Of a DNA stretch of 6,853 nt, positions 1 through 4,732 are shown in pieces. Source of the DNA: Atopobium sp. UBA2090 (lineage in GTDB: Bacteria; Actinomycetota; Coriobacteriia; Coriobacteriales; Atopobiaceae). Under the pieces are notes generated by a model. That model worked only from the letters and a program-made list of their open reading frames with translations. It had not been told where the DNA came from and searched no databases. Location: assembly GCA_002331575.1 (NCBI GenBank), contig DCZG01000076.1, forward strand, positions 129-6,981, given 5' to 3'. Both the position numbers and the translations under genes were made by a program. Each line of letters begins with the position of its first letter. The first letter of the stretch is position 1.

Positions 1-216
1 AAGGCCATCAGCCTGGGCGTTTCCAAGATCAACGTCAACACCGACCTCCAGCTCGTCTTCGCGGCCGCCACTCGCAAGTACATCGAGTCCGGCGCCGACC
101 AGCAGGGCAAGGGCTACGATCCTCGCAAGCTCCTCAAGCCCGGCCGTGACGCCATCGTCAACCGCACCAAGGAGCTCATCCTCGAGTTCGGCTCCGACGG
201 CAAGGGTTGGGCGTAG
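1..216 (+). CDS. fba: class II fructose-bisphosphate aldolase, C-terminal part (5' end outside window)
   Basis: This is the last 71 codons of a gene that enters from the left edge in frame 1 and ends at TAG 214-216. Class II aldolases are zinc-dependent cytoplasmic enzymes that reversibly split fructose-1,6-bisphosphate into dihydroxyacetone phosphate and glyceraldehyde-3-phosphate in glycolysis. The fragment starts with KAISLGVSKINVNTDLQ. Its N-x-N-T-D stretch matches the conserved phosphate/substrate-binding strand of the family, where E. coli FbaA has NIDTD. The later KGYDPRKLLKPGRDAI segment matches the usual C-terminal helix region of the group with this tail. The zinc-ligand histidines lie upstream, outside the window. 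A strong hairpin terminator follows 25 bases after the stop, so transcription probably ends here. The family call is confident. The exact subtype (fructose- versus tagatose-bisphosphate) cannot be settled from the tail alone. Confidence 0.93.
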   Translation, partial: KAISLGVSKINVNTDLQLVFAAATRKYIESGADQQGKGYDPRKLLKPGRDAIVNRTKELILEFGSDGKGWA

Positions 217-241
217 TACCGTTCGTTCTCACCAGCATGGC

Positions 242-274
242 AAGGGAGCCGACCTTGGGTCGGCTCCCTTTTCT
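242..274 (+). terminator. intrinsic terminator after the aldolase gene
   Basis: A perfect 13-bp inverted repeat (242-254 AAGGGAGCCGACC with 258-270 GGTCGGCTCCCTT) closes on a 3-base loop and runs into TTTTCT at 269-274. This is a classic Rho-independent terminator for the plus-strand aldolase transcript. On the minus strand the stem is not followed by a T-run, so it is a weaker stop for the convergent hydrogenase-regulator gene. Confidence 0.93.
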
Positions 275-410
275 ATCGGCGTCCGATGACGAGCGGGCTT
301 GGGCGGCGGTTGAGAGAGCGGCAACACATACCTCATGACCCCTCCCCGCGGAGAGGCGCTCCAGTGAAGCGGCGAAGAATCAGCCCGTCTTGTAGGTGGG
401 CCCGATGGCC

Positions 411-668
411 CTACTCGTCGTAGACGGCGGAGGAGTAAGCCGTCTTGGCGCTCGCGCCGGGGATGTGCCCGATGCGTTCCGCCAGCGAGGAGATCGTGTC
501 CTCCGGCGCGTCGACGGCGATGCTGATCACATTGATGCCGCGCGTGCGATAGGGAATCCCCATGCGCCCGATGATGTAAGGCGAGAACTCATGGAGAAGC
601 TCGTTCAGCGCTCCGACTGAGTCCTGCTCCTCGACGACGATGCCGATGACGGCGACGCGTGTGCTCAT
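411..668 (-). CDS. TM1266-family putative iron-only hydrogenase system regulator
   Basis: The gene encodes an 85-residue cytoplasmic protein. The N-terminus STRVAVIGIVVEE, the central YIIGRMGIPYRTRGIN and the following ISIAVDAPEDTISSLAERIGHIPG match the compact ACT-like TM1266 family. These proteins are usually found with [FeFe]-hydrogenase and its HydE/F/G maturation genes, and a regulatory role is assumed rather than proven. Length and motif order are those of the full family. The start at 668 is chosen because an AAAGGAGG site (674-681) sits 5 bases upstream and the protein then begins as its relatives do. A second in-frame ATG at 698, with its own AAGGAG (703-708), would add ten residues (MGAGQPKEAL). 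No hydrogenase or maturase gene is in the window, so the gene looks detached from its usual partners. It converges with the aldolase gene and diverges from the membrane-protein gene. Confidence 0.88.
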   Translation of the reverse strand: MSTRVAVIGIVVEEQDSVGALNELLHEFSPYIIGRMGIPYRTRGINVISIAVDAPEDTISSLAERIGHIPGASAKTAYSSAVYDE

Positions 669-810
669 GAGAGCCTCCTTTGGTTGCCCTGCGCCCATGG
701 TACTCCTTCGAGTGCAAAGGCTTCGTTACGCTTCACATGTTCGGCGAGAGGCGAATGCCCAGCCTGTAGTAGACTTTCACGCATACCATAAACGCACCCG
801 AGGAGGGCCC

Positions 811-1929
811 ATGGACATCAACGAGGAGCTGCACGACAACCTGCAGCGCGTGTATCGGCAGATGCTGGTGTTCTCTGACCTGGCACTTCAGCGCGCGGAG
901 CTCACCCGCACCGCCTTTGCCGCTCGCGAGCCGCTCGAGGAGTGCAAGGCACACGTCACGGAGAAGGACTGGCCGGAGTCCGACAACGAGCCCGCAGCCT
1001 TCGACCGCGACGCCTGGATTGCCGCCAACGGCGAGGCCCTCATCCCCGACGCCACCGGTACGCCCGAGTTCAAGTCGGCGATTCGCCGCGACGCCCTCGT
1101 GGGCGTGGCCTCCGGCGCCGTCCTCTTCGTACTTCTCGGCATCTTCTCGATTGGCGAGACCGTCGCGCAGCGCGTGGTCTTCGCGGTGATCTTCGCCCTC
1201 GTCTGCGGTGTCGGAGACGGCGCGCATGACTACCTCAAGGCGCGTCCCCGCGGTTTCAGCCAGAGGAACGACGAGATCTCCTCGAGCAACGAGGCCGCAG
1301 CGGACGAGGCCGAGAAGACCTACTACGCAGACCAGAAGGCGGAGCGGTCCGCGCGGGTCTTGCTCTGGGTCCGCACCACCAATGACCGCATCGACTACGA
1401 GAACTCCCTCGTGGACCTGCGCAACGCCAAGCGCGTCAAGGAGGCTGACGAGCGGCTCGCCAGCGGCGACGGCAACATGATCGCGGTGATCGACGAGCAG
1501 CTTGCCGCCACCTCTGCGAGCTATCAGGCAAGCGACGCCTCGTGGTACCCGGCGCCGTTCTGCACGCTCGACGCCTGCAGGGCGCTCGTGGCATCCGTCG
1601 CCGACGGTTCCGCCTCAACCCTCGAGGAGGCGACGGCAGCCTATCGCGAGCGGATCGGAGCGGACGCCGACCTCGTCGACCAGGCGACGCTCATGCTCGA
1701 GCTGAGCCGTCTCGACGTGCACGTGGACGACCTCCACGACGAGTTCGTCTCGCTTGCGGACGAGTACTCCCGTGGACGCGTCCCGGCTCTTGGCGCCCAC
1801 GCGGGGATACCGGCCAGGGTTCGCCTGGTGGGGGAGTGCCTCTCCAAGGGAGACCTCGCGCTCGGCAACCTTGCCGACGAGGCCTTCTGGACCTGCTACG
1901 GTCTCTGGGGAAACGAGAACGCCTCGTGA
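811..1929 (+). CDS. two-helix membrane protein of unknown function
   Basis: The gene encodes 372 residues and I do not recognise it as a characterised family. The start at 811 is preceded by AGGAGG (801-806). An upstream extension of the frame to 640 crosses the promoter region of the divergent gene and is unlikely to be translated. The layout is a charged soluble N-terminal part (1-92), two adjacent hydrophobic helices (about 95-115 and 118-138) with a very short turn, and a long acidic/basic region (about 150-235) that could form a coiled coil. Residues 245-281 follow, with WYPAPF and a TLEEATAAYRER segment, then a helical C-terminus. The WYP plus A-x-TLxEA-x-x-x-Y arrangement recalls a motif in hypothetical membrane proteins of Gram-positive bacteria, but that is recollection, not a search result. 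There is no signal peptide. Both termini probably lie on the same side of the membrane. Confidence 0.8.
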   Translation: MDINEELHDNLQRVYRQMLVFSDLALQRAELTRTAFAAREPLEECKAHVTEKDWPESDNEPAAFDRDAWIAANGEALIPDATGTPEFKSAIRRDALVGVASGAVLFVLLGIFSIGETVAQRVVFAVIFALVCGVGDGAHDYLKARPRGFSQRNDEISSSNEAAADEAEKTYYADQKAERSARVLLWVRTTNDRIDYENSLVDLRNAKRVKEADERLASGDGNMIAVIDEQLAATSASYQASDASWYPAPFCTLDACRALVASVADGSASTLEEATAAYRERIGADADLVDQATLMLELSRLDVHVDDLHDEFVSLADEYSRGRVPALGAHAGIPARVRLVGECLSKGDLALGNLADEAFWTCYGLWGNENAS

Positions 1930-1955
1930 GTCTCGCTCGTCGACGCTCCTGCCCG

Positions 1956-2072
1956 CTAAGCCGCGAGCAGCGCCATGATCACGATGACCGCCGCCGAGAG
2001 CGCCACGGCGGCGAGGTTCGCCTCGCATACGAGCCCGGCCTCGCGCACGAGGTCCCTGTACTCGCCTGACAT
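1956..2072 (-). CDS. 38-aa putative single-pass membrane microprotein
   Basis: This short frame reads MSGEYRDLVREAGLVCEANL and then a continuous hydrophobic stretch (residues about 20-38: AAVALSAAVIVIMALLAA), ending at TAG 1958-1956. A strong GGGAGG ribosome binding site (plus-strand 2078-2083) lies 5 bases before the ATG. The design is a charged, amphipathic N-terminal half of about 18 residues with one cysteine (C16), followed by one transmembrane helix that reaches the very C-terminus. That suggests a tail-anchored or N-in small protein. It converges with the two-helix membrane protein gene, 26 bases away, and diverges from the GH13 gene. Function is unknown. It could be a regulator of a membrane complex or a type I toxin-like peptide, though no antisense RNA is evident. 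The site, the hydrophobic periodicity and the position in a gene gap support it. No homologue could be checked. Confidence 0.58.
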   Translation of the reverse strand: MSGEYRDLVREAGLVCEANLAAVALSAAVIVIMALLAA

Positions 2073-2107
2073 GCCAGCCTCCCTGCCTTAGGTGGTTCTA
2101 GGTGCAT

Positions 2108-2187
2108 CTTTGCATGGCGCTGACCTCTGCGAGACCTCATCTGCAAAGCGTTACCTGGGGATGAGAAACCCTTACCTCCCGTTTACG
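2108..2187. promoter_or_regulatory. repeat-rich candidate operator region upstream of the GH13 gene
   Basis: The gap between the microprotein and the GH13 gene holds short ordered repeats. CTTTGCA (2108-2114) is mirrored by TGCAAAG (2142-2148). GACCTC occurs at 2122-2127 and 2133-2138, 11 bases apart. TTACCT occurs at 2151-2156 and 2172-2177, exactly 21 bases apart, with TTAC again 11 bases on (2183-2186). Spacing by about one and two helical turns is what a direct-repeat activator or a tandem repressor would use. No known operator consensus fits cleanly. One stretch (TGCAAAGCGTTACC, 2142-2155) resembles a LacI/CcpA-type site but is out of register. Confidence 0.35.
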
Positions 2188-2232
2188 TTGGCCGTGGTTT
2201 TCGCCCGCCGCGTCGCGGTCACCCGTGGAGGC

Positions 2233-2238
2233 TAGAAT
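2233..2238 (+). promoter_or_regulatory. possible -10 element of the GH13 gene
   Basis: TAGAAT at 2233-2238 matches the -10 consensus TATAAT at five of six positions. It would start transcription near 2245, giving a leader of about 32 bases before the ATG at 2277. No acceptable -35 hexamer lies 16-18 bases upstream: the region is GC-rich and contains the small palindrome CCGCGTCGCGG (2208-2218). If this is the promoter it would need an activator, which would fit the direct repeats just upstream. Confidence 0.35.
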
Positions 2239-2276
2239 GTTCACGAGACGTGCCGCACGCGACGATGGGAGTGACC

Positions 2277-3992
2277 ATGGAGAGGGACCGCTGGTACAAG
2301 GACATGGTGTTCTATCAGATCTGGCCGAGGAGCTTCTGCGACGGCAACGGCGACGGCATCGGTGACCTCTGGGGCGTCCTCGGGAAGCTCGACTACATCA
2401 AGAGCCTCGGCGTGACGGGCATCTGGTTCTCGCCGCTCTATCCCTCTCCCAACGCCGACTTCGGCTATGACATCTCGAACTACTGCGACATCAATCCCGA
2501 GTACGGCACGCTCGAGGTGTTCGACGAGGTCGTCACGGCGGCGCACGCTCGCGGTCTCAAAGTGGTCATGGACCTCGTCATCAACCACACCTCATCCGAG
2601 CATCCGTGGTTCAAGCAGGGTCGAGAGGACCCGCTCAGCAGGTACCACGACTACTACTTCTGGCGGAAGGGTCGCGTCGGCCTTGACGGGGGAATGAACC
2701 CTCCCAACAACTGGGACAGCCTCTTCGAGGGCGAAGCCTGGGAGTACGACGAGATGCTCGAGGAGTACTACCTGCACGTCTTCGCCAAGAACCAGCCCGA
2801 CCTCGACATGAGCAACCCCGAGGTCCGCGACGAGGTCAAGAAGATCATGCGCTTCTGGCTCGACCGAGGGGTGGACGGCTTCCGCGAGGACGTCATCACG
2901 TTCATCTCAAAGGCGGACGGCCTTCCCAAGGACCGTCTCGGCATGCCTGGCGCTCGCGGTATGCGCTTCTACTCGAACGGACCGCACGTGCAGGAGTACC
3001 TCTCCGGGTTCAAGTCCGAGGTGCTCGACGGCTACGACTGTATGACCATCGGCGAGGCACCGATGCTGCCTCCCAAGAAGGCCCTGCGCTACATAGCCGA
3101 GGGAGAGGACCAGACCCTCGACATGATGTTCACCTTCGACCACATGCAGGCGGACTGCCTCTTCACCGAGTACGTGCCTCTGCCCTTCTCGCTGCGCAAG
3201 CTCAAGGACGCCTTCGGGCGCTGGCAGCGCACGCTCGACGGTAAGGCATGGAACGCCCTCTACCTCGAGAACCACGACCACCCGCGTGTCATCAGCCGCT
3301 ACGGCAACGAGGCGTTTCGCGTTGAGAGCGGCAAGATGCTCGCGGTCTGCTACCTCTTCCAGAAGGGCACGCCCTTCGTGTACCAAGGGCAGGAGATCGG
3401 CATGGTCAACACGCACTTCGCCACGATCGACGAGCTGCCCGACGTGTCCGCCCACAACCAGTACCGTCGGATGCGCGAGCAGGGCAAGACCGACGACGGG
3501 GCGATGGTCGTGATCAACAAGGCCGCTCGGGACAACGCGCGGACGCCCATGCAGTGGAACGGCGACACGTTCGCGGGCTTCTCGACGGCTGAGCCGTGGC
3601 TGCCCGTGAACCCCAACCACGTCGGCGTGAACGTCGAGGCCGAGGAGGCCGACCCCGCCTCGGTGCTCGCGTTCTACCGTCGCGCCATCGAGCTTCGCCG
3701 CAAGCTGCCTGTCGTGCGCGACGGGGCGTACCACGAGTACAAGCGCATGAGCGAGAACCTCTACTTCTACGGACGCGAGTCCGAGAAGTCGCAGATTCTG
3801 GTCATGTGCTCCTTCGCGAACCACGACGTGCCCTTCCACGTGCCAGGAGGCTACAACCTCTCGTGGGGCGTGCTCGCCCTCTCGAACTATGCGCCGGAGA
3901 GCCGTGCCGACGATCGACGCGACGGGTACATGGTCCTGCGCCCGTACGAGACGCGCGTGTACGTCTTCGGCGAGGACGCGGACCTCGTGTGA
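2277..3992 (+). CDS. GH13 alpha-glucosidase, oligo-1,6-glucosidase-like
   Basis: The gene encodes a 571-residue cytoplasmic glycoside hydrolase, full length for oligo-1,6-glucosidases and relatives (about 550-580). It should release glucose from the non-reducing end of short imported alpha-glucosides such as isomaltose, panose or maltose. Visible features are a calcium-binding loop DGNGDGIGD (22-30), region I DLVINH (99-104), the subfamily marker QPDLD (173-177), nucleophile D205 in GFREDV, general acid E260 in TIGEA and transition-state aspartate D334 in ENHDHPR. ARTPMQW and the C-terminal beta domain follow. There is no signal peptide. Val206 after the nucleophile is the residue associated with alpha-1,6 preference in this group, where alanine or threonine accompanies alpha-1,4 preference. 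Trehalose-6-phosphate hydrolase or a sucrose-active enzyme remains possible. The start at 2277 is chosen for GGGAG (2267-2271) five bases upstream. In-frame GTG 2250 and ATG 2265 lack such a site. No transporter or regulator gene is adjacent. Confidence 0.92.
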   Translation: MERDRWYKDMVFYQIWPRSFCDGNGDGIGDLWGVLGKLDYIKSLGVTGIWFSPLYPSPNADFGYDISNYCDINPEYGTLEVFDEVVTAAHARGLKVVMDLVINHTSSEHPWFKQGREDPLSRYHDYYFWRKGRVGLDGGMNPPNNWDSLFEGEAWEYDEMLEEYYLHVFAKNQPDLDMSNPEVRDEVKKIMRFWLDRGVDGFREDVITFISKADGLPKDRLGMPGARGMRFYSNGPHVQEYLSGFKSEVLDGYDCMTIGEAPMLPPKKALRYIAEGEDQTLDMMFTFDHMQADCLFTEYVPLPFSLRKLKDAFGRWQRTLDGKAWNALYLENHDHPRVISRYGNEAFRVESGKMLAVCYLFQKGTPFVYQGQEIGMVNTHFATIDELPDVSAHNQYRRMREQGKTDDGAMVVINKAARDNARTPMQWNGDTFAGFSTAEPWLPVNPNHVGVNVEAEEADPASVLAFYRRAIELRRKLPVVRDGAYHEYKRMSENLYFYGRESEKSQILVMCSFANHDVPFHVPGGYNLSWGVLALSNYAPESRADDRRDGYMVLRPYETRVYVFGEDADLV

Positions 3993-4024
3993 CCTGGAAA
4001 AGGGGACAGGTTGCTTTTCCATGT
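3992..4024 (+). repeat. REP-like hairpin repeat, copy 1
   Basis: This 33-base unit begins at the last base of the GH13 stop codon. It can fold as a hairpin: TGGAAAAG (3995-4002) pairs with CTTTTCCA (4014-4021) around an 11-base loop containing GGGACAGG, with outer pairs beyond one mismatch. Copy 2 at 4343-4375 is its reverse complement with 31 of 33 bases identical. The core AAAAGGGGACAGGTT resembles dispersed REP-type repeats linked to REP-associated tyrosine transposases, by recollection only. No transposase is in the window. Confidence 0.8.
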
Positions 4025-4027
4025 TCG

Positions 4028-4043
4028 CTAATCCGGGGATTAG
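4028..4043. repeat. short perfect inverted repeat between REP copy 1 and the 59-aa ORF
   Basis: CTAATCC (4028-4034) and GGATTAG (4037-4043) form a perfect 7-bp inverted repeat around GG, 42 bases upstream of the start codon of the small ORF. No T-run follows on the plus strand, so it is not a typical terminator. It could be a protein-binding site in the promoter region of the small ORF, or part of the repeat element. Confidence 0.5.
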
Positions 4044-4085
4044 GGGAACGGTAGGTGGTTACGGTTGGAGACGAAGGGAGCGCGC

Positions 4086-4265
4086 ATGGGCGCAGTCGAC
4101 GAATCGGCAGATAATTCCGAGCTCGGTTTTCTGGCGGCGATGGAGCGGTATCGCGCTGTGAAGGCGTCAGGCGACCCCGCGGACGTCGCCGAGGCCGAGG
4201 AGCGGCTTCGTGCGTACGTGCGCGGCGAGCTCACCGAGTCCTGCGGGGGCGGGCAGGAGCACTGA
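4086..4265 (+). CDS. 59-aa hypothetical acidic protein between inverted repeats
   Basis: The ORF runs from ATG 4086 to TGA 4263-4265 and has AAGGGAG (4074-4080) five bases before the start. The in-frame TTG at 4065 is rejected because it lacks a proper site. The protein is soluble and acidic. A disordered start (about 1-11) is followed by predicted helices (GFLAAMERYRAVKASG, then PADVAEAEERLRAYVRGEL) and a short ESCGGGQEH tail with one cysteine. The pattern suggests a helical hairpin. I do not recognise a family and assign no function. It is enclosed by the two 33-base inverted repeats (3992-4024 and 4343-4375), so it may be cargo of a repeat-bounded unit or a normal small gene beside which repeats landed. 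Codon use resembles the neighbours, arguing for real coding. Confidence 0.55.
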   Translation: MGAVDESADNSELGFLAAMERYRAVKASGDPADVAEAEERLRAYVRGELTESCGGGQEH

Positions 4266-4276
4266 CGTAGTGCTCC
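4256..4276 (+). other. hairpin spanning the stop codon of the 59-aa ORF
   Basis: GGAGCACT (4256-4263) and AGTGCTCC (4269-4276) form a perfect 8-bp stem with a 5-base loop. The TGA stop begins in the stem and ends in the loop. No T-run follows, so it is a weak terminator candidate at best. It might protect the 3' end of the mRNA. Confidence 0.5.
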
Positions 4277-4342
4277 GCCACGTGTCACACCATGCCCTCT
4301 GCGGCTGAAGCGCAGCCATCTCTCGAATTGTGATGAAGGAAA

Positions 4343-4375
4343 ACCTGGAAAAGAAACCTGTCCCCTTTTCCAGGT
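4343..4375 (-). repeat. REP-like hairpin repeat, copy 2 (inverted)
   Basis: This is the reverse-complement copy of the 33-base unit at 3992-4024, differing at two positions: one in the loop and one that perfects the stem. ACCTGGAAAAG (4343-4353) pairs with CTTTTCCAGGT (4365-4375), an 11-bp perfect stem with an 11-base loop. It directly follows the stop codon (4376-4378) of the minus-strand 71-aa gene. Read on that strand the stem runs into TTTTCCTTC, so this copy could also serve as that gene's terminator. Confidence 0.83.
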
Positions 4376-4591
4376 CTAGCGCTCGAAGGCCTCGACGGGG
4401 CAGCCTTCGCAACCGGTGAGGTCGAGGGAGCCATCCGGGTTGGCGGCGATCCGGCGGCACGCGGTCGCGAGCTCCTCCCTGTGCGCCTCCATGATGCGGT
4501 AGGCCTCCTCGCGCGACGTGGCTGCGCGCAGCTCGGCGCGGACCTCGTCGGACAGAGCCTCGAAGGCGGTCTTTCCCGGGCACATGGACAT
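4376..4591 (-). CDS. 71-aa four-cysteine protein of unknown function
   Basis: The protein begins MSMCPGKTAFEALSDEVRAE and ends DLTGCEGCPVEAFER. It is predicted soluble, with two helices (about 8-24 and 27-51) and four cysteines: C4, C45 and the C61-x-x-C64 pair. Four cysteines in 71 residues, including a CxxC, suggest metal or iron-sulfur binding or a disulfide switch, but no family is recognised. The start at 4591 is chosen because AAAGGGG (plus-strand 4598-4604) lies 6 bases upstream. The frame stays open to an ATG at 4717, which would add 42 residues but has only a distant AGGA. It lies downstream of the helicase gene on the same strand (141 bases between) with no evident terminator, so co-transcription is possible. 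Its stop codon directly abuts REP-like copy 2. Confidence 0.65.
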   Translation of the reverse strand: MSMCPGKTAFEALSDEVRAELRAATSREEAYRIMEAHREELATACRRIAANPDGSLDLTGCEGCPVEAFER

Positions 4592-4732
4592 GACGAACCC
4601 CTTTCCGGTCGCGTGGAGACCCTGCTCGCGCTCATATGCAGCAACCTTACACGTACGCCAGCGAGGCGAGAAGTGCGACTTGCTCACGATGCAGGCGGTC
4701 GTTCCGTCGTGCGACATCAGCGGGTAAGATTC

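Noticed and set aside
275..410. Possible RNA gene or terminator in the aldolase/hydrogenase-regulator gap
   Set aside because: Only short GC-rich partial palindromes are present, with no T-run and no recognisable RNA fold.
396..620. 74-codon plus-strand frame opposite the hydrogenase regulator
   Set aside because: It is antisense to a clearly conserved family protein and has no ribosome binding site.
640..810. N-terminal extension of the two-helix membrane protein
   Set aside because: It would overlap the start and promoter region of the divergent hydrogenase regulator. The ATG at 811 has its own AGGAGG and the extension shows no protein-like pattern.
2142..2155. CcpA/LacI-type operator upstream of the GH13 gene
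   Set aside because: TGCAAAGCGTTACC resembles such sites but the central CG is shifted by one base and the halves are not symmetric. It is kept only as part of the general repeat region.
2907..4022. A 371-codon minus-strand open frame opposite the GH13 gene
   Set aside because: It is a shadow of the strong third-position GC in the GH13 gene: the translation is His/Val/Arg-rich with no domain and it begins inside the repeat downstream of the hydrolase.
4592..4717. 42-residue N-terminal extension of the four-cysteine protein
   Set aside because: The upstream ATG has only a distant AGGA, whereas the internal ATG at 4591 has AAAGGGG at 6 bases. It remains possible but is less likely.
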